Assembly (NCBI GenBank): GCA_022072225.1
Contig: JAJVIC010000009.1
Coordinates: 589,746 to 653,745, forward strand
Length of the DNA: 64,000 nucleotides
DNA from: Bacteroidia bacterium
GTDB lineage: Bacteria > Bacteroidota > Bacteroidia > SXHM01
Direction of reading: 5' to 3'
Shown: positions 27,337 through 36,600 of the stretch, piece after piece
Position numbering within the stretch: the stretch's first letter is position 1
Layout of the letters: every line of letters begins with the position of its first letter
Notes under the pieces: model-generated
What the model saw: the letters and a program-made list of their open reading frames with translations, nothing else
Told to the model about the DNA's origin: nothing
The model's database searches: none
Translations under genes and position numbers: made by a program

Positions 27337-30300
27337 TTATCTGAACAAGGTCACTTTGCCTATGAACTCATGTTTTTCGCCATTGATGTCAATGATGTTG
27401 ACTTTGTAAACATACACATCTTCCTGAGCTTTGTCGCCTTTGTAAGTGCCGTCCCAGCCTTCATTTATATCGAGGGCGCGGAACAGTATCTGTCCCCAGC
27501 GGTTAAGGATGGTGAGGTCATATTCTTTGATAAATGTTCCATAACCGTAGAAAATATCGTTATTAAAATCTGCATTGGGTGAAAAAGCATTGGGGATGTA
27601 AAAGGTAAATTCTGGCTTAACATATACATCAAGTTTAGCTGTGTCTTTGCAGCCGTGAATGCTGTAAACGTATTGTGTTATGGTGTAGTAGCCGGTATCT
27701 TCAAAGTGATATTCAAAATTGCAGGTGTAGATAACATCGCCTGTTTCGCCAATAATGTATTCGCAACTGTCGGCACCGGTGCTTTGGTCGGTGAAGATAA
27801 TGCGCGGATCAAAAATGGAAACCATTTCGGGGTTTGCTTTGAACCCGGCAAGCGGGCGGGGATATACTGTTATGTAGTTGGGTTTATTGATGGTATTGGA
27901 GCAACCATCACCTGTTGTAACCGTTAGCTGAACATCGTAAATGCCTGCGTTGATATAGGTATGACGGGGGTTGGAAGCAATAGAGGTGCTGTCGTCTCCA
28001 AACTTCCAGTCGTAAGCTAGGTTTGAGCCTACATTGTCGCTTATATCGGTAAAGAATACGTCCAAGGGTTCGCAGCCTTCAAGCGGGTTGGCCGTAAAAT
28101 CAGCAACAGGCATCGGGAAGATTTCAACTGTTTGAACAGACGGTAAGCTAACGCAGCCGTTTTCGGTTATTGTAAGTGATACGGGATAGTCACCGGGCAG
28201 CGAAAAAATTATTCCGTTTGGATTTTCCTGGGTTGAGATTGTTGGATTGGCGAAGTTTCCAAAATCCCAGTCGAAGGTTGCCGTATTTCCATAAACTCCA
28301 GCGGCAGTAAAATCAATGGCGTTAACATCAAAACATTGGCCTTCGGGAGCAATATAATTGGCAATAGGAATAGGGAAAACTGTAATAAGTGCAGTATCTC
28401 TTGCCATGCAACCGTTTTGAGAGGTAACAGTTATTATATAAGGTAACACAACTGTTGAAGGAGTTAAATTAAGCGGAGTTAAATCGGGTGCTGCACTCGT
28501 TGCATCACTTAAATATGTTGCAGGTGTCCATTGATAAATTTCGCCCGGAACGGATGATCCGCCCAGCGAAACAACATCGCCTGAGCAGAGGCTTTGGTCG
28601 GCACCGGCATTCGGAGAAGGGTAGGCAAATACATCAATGTTATAAGTAATGGTGTCGCTGCCGCAACCGTTTTCGTCAACAATGCACTCAACGGTTTTTG
28701 TTCCGGTGGTAGTCCAGTGAACAGTATAAGGACCTTCGTTATTACCTGCCGTAACAATACCTCCGTTAAAATTCCAGTCGAAAATGGCAGTAGGGCTTGC
28801 TGTTCCGGTAAAGGTAATACTTACATCATCGTTGACACAGGTTTGGGTGGGTATGGCAAAATCAGAAAAGGGGATGTTTTGTATTACATCAATGTAGACA
28901 TCATCTGTATCAACGCATCCGTTGTTGTCGGTTACGGTTAGGGTGTAGGTTGTTGAAACCAAGCCGCTGAAAGTGGGAGTAGCAATGGTCGCGTCATCCA
29001 AATCGGTTGCAGGATTCCATGAATATTGTGTGCCGCCCGAGCCGTCAAGTGGTGTGGTAAAGCCAAGGCAAATAGTAATGTCGGCACCTGCATCTGCAGG
29101 TGGTAAGGGGTTTACGGTTATTTCTAAATCATCGGTATCGGTGCAGCCATTGGCATCGGTAACAGTTACAGTAAGTGTGGTAGTAGTAGTTCCGCTGAAG
29201 GTGGGATTGTTAATGGTTGCATCATCTAAATCGGCAGCAGGAGCCCAATCGTATTGTACTCCACCTGTGGCCAGTAATTGTATAACATCGTTTTCGCAAA
29301 TGGCTGCGTCCAGGCCGGCATCGGCAACAGCAGCCGGGTTTTCGCTAACGCTAACAGTATCGTAGTCAATACAGCCGGCAGAATTTACTTCTACATAATA
29401 AACTTCATTGCCGACAGGGTTAATATTGACTGAAGCTGTACTTCCTACCGAGGTATTGGCGGGAAGTTTAAACCATTCATAGTTTAGTCCGCCTGCTGCT
29501 GTGAGTGTTACCATATCGCCAGCGCAATAGGTTACATCGGGACTGGCATCGGCAACAGGCATGGCAGAGATGGTGACGGTAACATCATCAGTAACTTGAG
29601 TTACTCCGCAGGCATCGTCAACGGTAACGGTATAGGTGGTTGTAGTTCCGGGAGCTACGGTGGCCGAGTCGTTTATTCCTGCTCCATTGTTCCAAGAATA
29701 GGTGTATCCGCCACCGCCACCTTCAGCTACTGCATAAATGGTTGCCTGACCTATTCCGTTGCAGAGGGTGGTATCGCCATAGGCGGTGACCGTAAGCGGG
29801 TCGAGGTCGTCAATGTACATTTCGATGGTATCGTAGCCGCATATGGAAGTTTGCACAATAATGATAACGCTTTCCTGTGCTTCGGGGATTCCGTCAACGG
29901 TGGGTACTATGGTAAAGCTGTTGCTGAGTGTATTTGCAGGAATGGTAATGGTTCCGGGCAGGTTTGCATAATCGGTGCCGTTGGTTGCAGTGCCGGAAAT
30001 AGTGTAGTCAATAACGTAAGGCGAATTTTGGGTTGCGCCCAGAGTGAAGGTAACAACTGCATCTGAACAGCCTTCCCATGCGGTTGAGTCGGCAGTTACG
30101 GTAGATGCGCTTATCTGCACTACATTACTGATTAAACTGTTTTCTTCTATGAAAACGCCAGAGTCGTAAATCCCGTCACCGCCATCGGCTATGGTAAGGC
30201 GAAGGTGATAGGTTTCGCAGGCTGTTACCTGACGGGTAGCGGTAAGTACGGTTGTAAATCCATCGTATTGTATGGTAGCACCACCGGCATTGTTTACATA

Positions 30301-30864
30301 ATACTGATTGTTAAATCCTGAATTGATATTATCAATAGTAACGGGCTGGCCGGTGCCCGGTACTACTCCAATATTTACCGAGCCGGGTATTCCCGGGCCG
30401 CTGATATAGAAGGCAAAGGCATCGTTAAAACCGGAGTTTACCCATTCAGGATATTCTTCGGAGCCAAAAACATAGCGGAAGGAGAGGTTGTTGCTCTGGG
30501 TTACAAAATCAAATTCGAGTTCTACGGCATCGTAGGTGGTGGCGCCTGCTATTCCATTGAGGTCGGCATTGCCGGGCGCAAGGTTATCAACACCCTGACT
30601 GCCGAGGTTGTTAGGACCAATGGCCATGTTGATGTCGCCACAGGTGAGGAGTACACCGCTATTGATACCTATGTTGGAGGCAGTTCCGTTAAACGAACCT
30701 GATGATATTGCGGGGCCGGTGTAAACGGCATTACTGACAGTAATACCTGGGCCGGCAATGATATTGGCCATTTGGGTGGCCGTAAGTCCGCCAACAACTG
30801 TAAGCTGCGCATGGGTTGCGAACGGAAAGAGAAGAAGAAGAGTAAGTGGTAATAATTTATTCAC
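27337..30864 (-). CDS. Large secreted protein: choice-of-anchor L, Calx-beta, Ig-like/PKD repeats, T9SS type B end
   Basis: About 1175 residues; the start is GTG at 30864 (a TTG at 30867 is the alternative), giving signal peptide MNKLLPLTLLLLFPFATHAQ. Order: choice-of-anchor L domain 22-240 (SGVLLTCGDINMAIG, FRYVFGSEEYPEWV); Calx-beta domain about 250-355 (SGTATNGTDYANLPGTITIP); four to five Ig-like repeats (ADAGLDAAICENDVIQLLATGG pattern); two to three PKD domains (DWDFGNFANPTISTQENPNG, DWKFGDDSTSIASNPRHTY); gliding-motility-associated C-terminal domain (FYIPNAFSPNADFNNDIF, ILNRWGQILF, GWDGTYKG). Type B ends direct T9SS export. Adhesion is the likely role, by inference. It lies directly upstream of anmK. 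Confidence 0.9.
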   Translation of the reverse strand: MNKLLPLTLLLLFPFATHAQLTVVGGLTATQMANIIAGPGITVSNAVYTGPAISSGSFNGTASNIGINSGVLLTCGDINMAIGPNNLGSQGVDNLAPGNADLNGIAGATTYDAVELEFDFVTQSNNLSFRYVFGSEEYPEWVNSGFNDAFAFYISGPGIPGSVNIGVVPGTGQPVTIDNINSGFNNQYYVNNAGGATIQYDGFTTVLTATRQVTACETYHLRLTIADGGDGIYDSGVFIEENSLISNVVQISASTVTADSTAWEGCSDAVVTFTLGATQNSPYVIDYTISGTATNGTDYANLPGTITIPANTLSNSFTIVPTVDGIPEAQESVIIIVQTSICGYDTIEMYIDDLDPLTVTAYGDTTLCNGIGQATIYAVAEGGGGGYTYSWNNGAGINDSATVAPGTTTTYTVTVDDACGVTQVTDDVTVTISAMPVADASPDVTYCAGDMVTLTAAGGLNYEWFKLPANTSVGSTASVNINPVGNEVYYVEVNSAGCIDYDTVSVSENPAAVADAGLDAAICENDVIQLLATGGVQYDWAPAADLDDATINNPTFSGTTTTTLTVTVTDANGCTDTDDLEITVNPLPPADAGADITICLGFTTPLDGSGGTQYSWNPATDLDDATIATPTFSGLVSTTYTLTVTDNNGCVDTDDVYIDVIQNIPFSDFAIPTQTCVNDDVSITFTGTASPTAIFDWNFNGGIVTAGNNEGPYTVHWTTTGTKTVECIVDENGCGSDTITYNIDVFAYPSPNAGADQSLCSGDVVSLGGSSVPGEIYQWTPATYLSDATSAAPDLTPLNLTPSTVVLPYIITVTSQNGCMARDTALITVFPIPIANYIAPEGQCFDVNAIDFTAAGVYGNTATFDWDFGNFANPTISTQENPNGIIFSLPGDYPVSLTITENGCVSLPSVQTVEIFPMPVADFTANPLEGCEPLDVFFTDISDNVGSNLAYDWKFGDDSTSIASNPRHTYINAGIYDVQLTVTTGDGCSNTINKPNYITVYPRPLAGFKANPEMVSIFDPRIIFTDQSTGADSCEYIIGETGDVIYTCNFEYHFEDTGYYTITQYVYSIHGCKDTAKLDVYVKPEFTFYIPNAFSPNADFNNDIFYGYGTFIKEYDLTILNRWGQILFRALDINEGWDGTYKGDKAQEDVYVYKVNIIDINGEKHEFIGKVTLFR

Positions 30865-30997
30865 CAAACTTAAATTCTGATAAGGTGCTTTAAAAAAGCA
30901 GTTAAATGTATGAACTATTCAATACCAAATCAAAATATTTCGCCAAAATGATTTCAACAATATCATGTAGATTAGCGCTTTAAAACTTTATAATACT

Positions 30998-31960
30998 ATG
31001 AAATCTGTTGTATTCTCTTTTCTTGCACTTCTTTTTACAGGTACGGATTTTTCGGCAAAGGCCGATGCCTGTGATTCGCTGGAGGTGGTTTATTTTGGAT
31101 TTAATCCGTTTCATGATTATGAGTTGGTGGTGTATGTGCATAATACCAATACGGTTGATTTTTTTTCATATCCGGGTTTTAAGTTACTGAATGCTAATGG
31201 CGACACGGTGGCTACCGAAACCGTAAATTTTTTTGGCATAGGCGAATATTCGGCACACCGGCTGCTTACTTCGCTAACGGATATTCAACCGGGTGAAGTT
31301 TTTAACGGAACGTTACTGCTTTACACCGGGTTTTATGATTCATTGGTTTGTACATTTCCTGTTTCGCAGGTGTTAATACCTTCAACGGGGTGTACTTATT
31401 TTACGGTTTATTCTTCGGATTTTAACGGTACCGTAGAGCAGCCGGTAAACTGGGAAGTAACGGATGCGCAGGGCAATGTTGTTTTTTCGGGGATACATGA
31501 TTACGCTGCGGATACGTTTTATTATAACAGTCCGGTTTGTCTTGAAAACGGTTGTTATCAACTGACACTTACGGCATCGAGTCCGTTGGAAGGCATGGTG
31601 CAGGCGGGCGTAAATTTTCTGGCGTTTAATATAGATACCTATTTGCACATGGATTCGGGTGCAACTTCGGCTTCGTTTACTTTTGGGGTTTATGAATGCG
31701 ATTCAGTTAATTCCGTTGCTGAATATGAGGGCATTGATTTTAGATTGTTCCCTAACCCTGCAAGCACCCAAATTACGTTAATAACTCCAATAAAAGAGCA
31801 GACCAACTTTGTTGTTTACGATATGAGTTGTCGCAGGTTATGCAAAGGCAGCTTTTTGCAAAATACTACTATTGTTACCACTGATTTTGCGAAGGGTGTT
31901 TACTTTATTGAATTGATTTCGAAAGAAGGTATTGGCAGGCAGCGTTTTATTCAACAGTAG
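30998..31960 (+). CDS. Secreted protein of unknown function with T9SS sorting domain
   Basis: 320 residues. Signal peptide (MKSVVFSFLALLFTGTDFSAKA), then Cys- and Tyr-rich beta sandwiches of about 100 residues: the first has VYFGFNPFHDYELVVYVHNTN, the second SGIHDYAADTFYYNSPVCLENGCYQLTLT, a pattern seen in Bacteroidota secreted proteins that bind or display. The end is a T9SS type A domain (FRLFPNPASTQITLITP, GVYFIELISKEG). The gene is divergent from the 1175-residue protein. No catalytic motif is seen. Confidence 0.8.
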   Translation: MKSVVFSFLALLFTGTDFSAKADACDSLEVVYFGFNPFHDYELVVYVHNTNTVDFFSYPGFKLLNANGDTVATETVNFFGIGEYSAHRLLTSLTDIQPGEVFNGTLLLYTGFYDSLVCTFPVSQVLIPSTGCTYFTVYSSDFNGTVEQPVNWEVTDAQGNVVFSGIHDYAADTFYYNSPVCLENGCYQLTLTASSPLEGMVQAGVNFLAFNIDTYLHMDSGATSASFTFGVYECDSVNSVAEYEGIDFRLFPNPASTQITLITPIKEQTNFVVYDMSCRRLCKGSFLQNTTIVTTDFAKGVYFIELISKEGIGRQRFIQQ

Positions 31961-32088
31961 GTTTTGAGATTTAACAAAGCAGAAGGGGTTTGGTGTAAGT
32001 TGATTTTCTTTTTTCTCTGTTTGTTTTGCGCCTCAACGGTTAAAAAAACTATTTTTACCGCCCTCAAAAAAATACAACCACAGTAGTA

Positions 32089-32646
32089 ATGCGTAATTTT
32101 CAATTTTCAATTTTCAATTGTCAATTACTAATCTGTTGTCTGTTCTTAAACATTGTTGCTACCCTCTACTCTTGCAGCGGAAATAAAAAACTGACGGAAA
32201 CAGTAAGTTATGATGCTGATTCAACAAAACATGTTTTTAGTTATACAGGGCGAAAAAATAAACTGATAAAAGAAGTTGCCTATTACCCTAACGGAAATCT
32301 TAAAAGTGAATACAATTTCAGTGACAGTTTGTTGCACGGCCCTTTTAAAATTTTTGCAGAAAACGGAAGCCCGGTTAAGGAAGGAGCCTATATTAATGGT
32401 CTGGAAACAGGTTTGTTTAAATACTATGATGTAAACGGAACACTCACTGTAGAAGGCTATTTGAGAGAAGGAAAAAAAAACGGCATGTGGACTACCTGGT
32501 ATGATGATGTGCAGAAAAAAGAAGAAATGAATTACAAAGACGATGTACTGCACGGTATTTGGACACATTGGTTTATTGACGGCAACCTGATGCGTGAAGA
32601 AACGTACGAGAACGGAAAAAAAGTTAAAGAACAAGTTTATGAATAA
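32089..32646 (+). CDS. YwqK-type (MORN-like) repeat lipoprotein
   Basis: 185 residues. Lipoprotein signal with lipobox LYSC. The mature part has four to five repeats of the YwqK/MORN type (EVAYYPNGNLKSEYNFSDSLLHG, YDVNGTLTVEGYLREGKKNGMW, YDDVQKKEEMNYKDDVLHGIW). NCBI-style names call such proteins toxin-antitoxin YwqK antitoxins, but they are mostly repeat proteins of unknown role. The first 14 codons are built from TCAATTTTCAATTTTCAATT, a short-period repeat. It overlaps the next YwqK gene by 8 bases. Confidence 0.85.
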   Translation: MRNFQFSIFNCQLLICCLFLNIVATLYSCSGNKKLTETVSYDADSTKHVFSYTGRKNKLIKEVAYYPNGNLKSEYNFSDSLLHGPFKIFAENGSPVKEGAYINGLETGLFKYYDVNGTLTVEGYLREGKKNGMWTTWYDDVQKKEEMNYKDDVLHGIWTHWFIDGNLMREETYENGKKVKEQVYE

Positions 32647-33442
32647 ATTAAAGCTGGCATTAGGAAGTAAGCAGTTGGCAGTTTCATGCTTCCTGCTTCT
32701 TATATCTTTCCTCTCTTCAAATGCCCAAACTAAAAAAGAATACTATCCCAACGGGAAACTGAAATCAGTAGGCGATTATGTTGACGGAATGAAAGAGGGA
32801 AAATGGCAGGAATTTTACGAAAGCGGAGCCAAACAAATGGAGGGCGAATACATAGCTGGAAAAAAAATAGGCAAATGGCAGGAGTTTTACGAAAACGGAA
32901 AGGTGTGGACTCTCTCGCATTTTGCAAACGATGTGCAGGAAGGGCTTTACCGCGATTATGACATGAACGGTCAGGTAGTAGAAGAATACAATTTCCAAAA
33001 TGGTTTGCCTGAAGGCCCTTTCTCGGCTTTTTATAACACAGGCCGTACGCGCATGAACGGACAATTCAAAGCCGGGCAAAAAAACGGAGTTTGGAAATCA
33101 TGGTATGAAGACGGCAGCCAGCAAAGTTCAACCACGTATGTTGACAATGTTCCTTTTGGTGAAAGTAAAAACTGGTATAAAAACGGTAAACTTAAATCAG
33201 AAGGCAACATAATTGACGGGTTTGAAAACGGTAAATGGATATTCTATTACGAGAGCGGAATAAAACAACAGGAAGGCAACTTCAGCAACGGAAAAAAATA
33301 CGGGAAGTGGATAACTTACCACGATAATGGTCAACGCCAGAGCGAAGGCTATTACGCACTTGATGTAAAACAAGGTGTCTGGAGATACTACAACATTGAG
33401 GGCGTTTTTGAGCGCGAGGAAAACCTCGGAGAAGGCAAGTAG
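32639..33442 (+). CDS. Secreted YwqK-type (MORN-like) repeat protein
   Basis: 267 residues. The ATG at 32639 overlaps the previous stop (ATGAATAA) and starts the signal peptide (MNKLKLALGSKQLAVSCFLL to SSNAQ); an earlier in-frame ATG at 32594 would bury it. About nine repeats of 23 residues follow, such as YYPNGKLKSVGDYVDGMKEG, FYESGAKQMEGEYIAGKKIG and YYESGIKQQEGNFSNGKKYG. Such repeats form extended beta hairpins. No enzyme domain is attached. It is paired and co-translated with the lipoprotein upstream, so the two may form one periplasmic or surface complex. Confidence 0.85.
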   Translation: MNKLKLALGSKQLAVSCFLLLISFLSSNAQTKKEYYPNGKLKSVGDYVDGMKEGKWQEFYESGAKQMEGEYIAGKKIGKWQEFYENGKVWTLSHFANDVQEGLYRDYDMNGQVVEEYNFQNGLPEGPFSAFYNTGRTRMNGQFKAGQKNGVWKSWYEDGSQQSSTTYVDNVPFGESKNWYKNGKLKSEGNIIDGFENGKWIFYYESGIKQQEGNFSNGKKYGKWITYHDNGQRQSEGYYALDVKQGVWRYYNIEGVFEREENLGEGK

Positions 33443-33455
33443 GCTAATGTAACCC

Positions 33456-33506
33456 ATCACAGATTACACAGATTTAGTACCTGTGTAAATCTGTGTAATC
33501 TGTGGT
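33456..33506. repeat. 20-bp inverted repeat built on CACAGATTACACAGAT
   Basis: Arms 33456-33475 and 33487-33506 match in 19 of 20 bases. It follows the YwqK gene by 13 bases and is likely a dispersed palindrome acting as a terminator. Confidence 0.8.
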
Positions 33507-33598
33507 AAAAAAATATCCCAACTTTAAAGGTTAATTAAATTTAAGCAAGACATCTGTCTTGTTTGATTATATTTTTTAATATTGTTTCCCTGAAAACG

Positions 33599-33615
33599 GT
33601 GTTTAAATTAAACAC
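33599..33615. promoter_or_regulatory. Perfect palindrome before the 1776-residue adhesin
   Basis: GTGTTTAAATTAAACAC is a perfect dyad (8-bp arms, one central base) 17 bases before the GTG start at 33633. An operator or mRNA-end hairpin is possible. Confidence 0.35.
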
Positions 33616-33632
33616 ATAAAACCAAATAACCT

Positions 33633-36600
33633 GTGAAAAAACTACTACAAATCTTATCGCTGGCCTTTATCTTTTCAGCTATCAGCCTTCAAAGTTTTGC
33701 AACCCACATTGTAGGCGGAACGCTTACTTACGAGTATCTGGGAGGTAATCAGTACCGAATTTATCTGACAGTTTACCGCGACTGTTTCGGAGGTCAGGCA
33801 CCTTTTGACGATCCTGCAGTTGTGGGTATTTTCAACAGCAGTAACCAACAGGTAACAACCGTTTCAATGGACTTGGGAACAGTAACCCAAATTCCGGGAA
33901 CTATTAATAATCCTTGTACTACACCTCCAACCAATGTATGTACCGAGGTTACTACCTACAGCGCAGTTGTAACTCTTCCACCCATTGCGGGCGGATATCA
34001 GATGGCTTATCAACGCTGCTGCCGTAACGCTGTAATTCAGAATATTGTTGATCCGGGTGATGTAGGTTCTACTTTTTACACACAAATACCTAACGCCACT
34101 CAGGTGGGAAATAACAGCAGCGCAGAGTTTACGAACCTGCCTCCGCTTTATCTGTGTTCGGGTTTACAGTTTGTGTTTGACCACAGTGCAACCGATGCCG
34201 ATGGCGATCAATTAGTATATTCGCTTTGTACTCCACACGATGGTTTGGATCCGACAACACCCGGAGGTAACGGATTTGTTCCCGATCCGCCACCTTACGG
34301 ATATGTAACCTGGCAAAACCCATATTCATTAAATGACATGATGGGAGGAACACAGCCGCTTACCATAAACCCGACAACAGGTCAGTTGATTGTTACACCT
34401 AATACGATTGGAACATTTGTGGTAGGAATTTGTGTGAGTGAAGTTCGCAATGGTGTTGTTATCAATACTGTTCAGCGCGATTTTCAATTTACGGTTGCCA
34501 ACTGCAATGTTCAGGTAATTTCTTCGTTCTTTACGCCCAATGTTCAGTGTGGAAATTTTGTTCAGTTTACCAACAACAGCCAGGGTGCTTCAGGTTATCT
34601 GTGGAATTTCGGAGATGGTGCTACTTCAACACAGCAAGCACCCAATCATACCTACACCAACATCGGAAGTTATGTGGTTACGCTTATCGCTCTGGATAAT
34701 GTAACAGGTTGTGCAGATACATCTATTCTGAATTTAACACTGATTGATACACTTACTGCTTATGCCGGAGATGATGTAGCCATTTGCTCCGGTGATGGTG
34801 TTCAGCTTAATGCCAGCGGAGGTATTTCTTATACATGGACACCCGCAACAGGTCTTGATAATCCGAATATTGCCAACCCTATTGCATCACCAACCGTTAC
34901 CACTCAATATTTTGTAACAGTGGTTGATTCGGCAGGTTGTTCGGGAGTGGATTCTGTAACAGTAACCATTAATCCGCCTCCGGTAATTGATGCCGGAGCC
35001 GACACCGCAATTTGTGCCGGTGAATGTGTGCAATTAAATGCCAGCGGAGGTTTAACCTATACATGGTCACCTGCAACGGGATTGAGCGACCCGAATATTG
35101 CCAACCCTGTGGCTTGCCCAACGCAGACAACAACGTACACTGTCACAGTTTCAGGCCCGAGCGGAAATTTAGTTGCCAACGGTGATTTCTCGCAAGGCAA
35201 CACAGGCTTTACCAGTGATTATACGTTTTCAAATAATTTACAACCTGAGAGCAGGTATTCCGTTGTTGCCGATGCATCAACGGTACATCCAAGCTTTGTT
35301 GGTAACGATCATACCAACCCGCCAACAGGCCAGTTTATGGCAGTAAACGGAGCTGGAACACCTGGGGTTGATGTATGGTGTCAGACTGTTCCGGTAACAC
35401 CAAACACAGATTATGCTTTCTCAACCTGGGTAAGTTCATTGGTTGGAAACAGCCCTGCTATTCTTCAGTTTTCTATCAACGGTGTTCCGCTTGCAACGCC
35501 ATTCAGCGCACCCGGTTCAATCAATACATGGGATCAGTTTTTTGCAACATGGAACTCAGGAAATGCTACTACAGCAACCATCTGTATTCTTAATCAAAAC
35601 ACAACACTTGGAGGAAATGACTTTGGTCTGGATGATATTGTGTTCTCAACTTTCTGCGATGGAACAGCACAGATTACAGTTACTGTAAATCCATTGCCGG
35701 TTGTTAACGCAGGGCAAGACACTGCTATTTGTATCGGAGATGCCATAGAACTTAACGGAACAGGCGGACCTTCATGGTCATGGTCGCCTTCGGTTGGTTT
35801 GAGTGATACAGCAATTGCAAACCCAATTGCAAATCCTGTAATTACTACTACTTATATTTTAACCGTTGATGACGGTACCTGCGTAAATGCAGATACAGTT
35901 GTTGTTACCGTTAATCCTTTACCTGTTGCTGATGCTGGTGCAGATGTTCAGATTTGTTTTGGCGACAGTATTCAATTGAATGGTTCAGGAGGACAAAGCT
36001 ACACATGGTCACCTTCAACGGGTTTGAGCAGCGATACAATTGCTAATCCCTGGGCAAATCCTGCAGTTGATACCGAATACATTTTAACTGTAAACAACGG
36101 AGGTTGTATTGATACCGACACCGTTTTTGTAACCGTTCTTCCTGCGCCAACGGCTGATGCAGGTCTGGATGTTTTCATTTGTCAGGGCGATACAACACAG
36201 CTTACTGCAACGGGTGGTGATGTTTATGTTTGGTCACCTGCAACAGATATAAGCGATGTTAATATAGCAGACCCCGAAGTATGGCCAAACTTCCCTACTA
36301 CCTACTATGTAACCGTTACCGATGGAAACGGTTGTACAGATGTGGACAGCGTCTTTGTAGATGTGTTTGCAGTTATTGCAGCCGGTGATACAACCGTTTG
36401 CTTTGGCGATAGCGCACAGCTCTCCGTTTCACCAACAGGAACTTCTATTGTTTGGACACCTGCACAGTATTTGAATGATGCAACGATAGCAAATCCTTTG
36501 GCTTCGCCTCCGGTTACAACTACCTTCTATGTATTGGTTGATAACGGAACAGGATGTACTTCTACCGACTCGGTTGTGGTAACTGTTCAGCCTTTACCGG

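Noticed and set aside
30865-30872. TAAGTTTG on the minus strand as promoter of the 1175-residue protein
   Set aside because: It touches the start codon, so transcription would begin inside the signal peptide; treated as chance.
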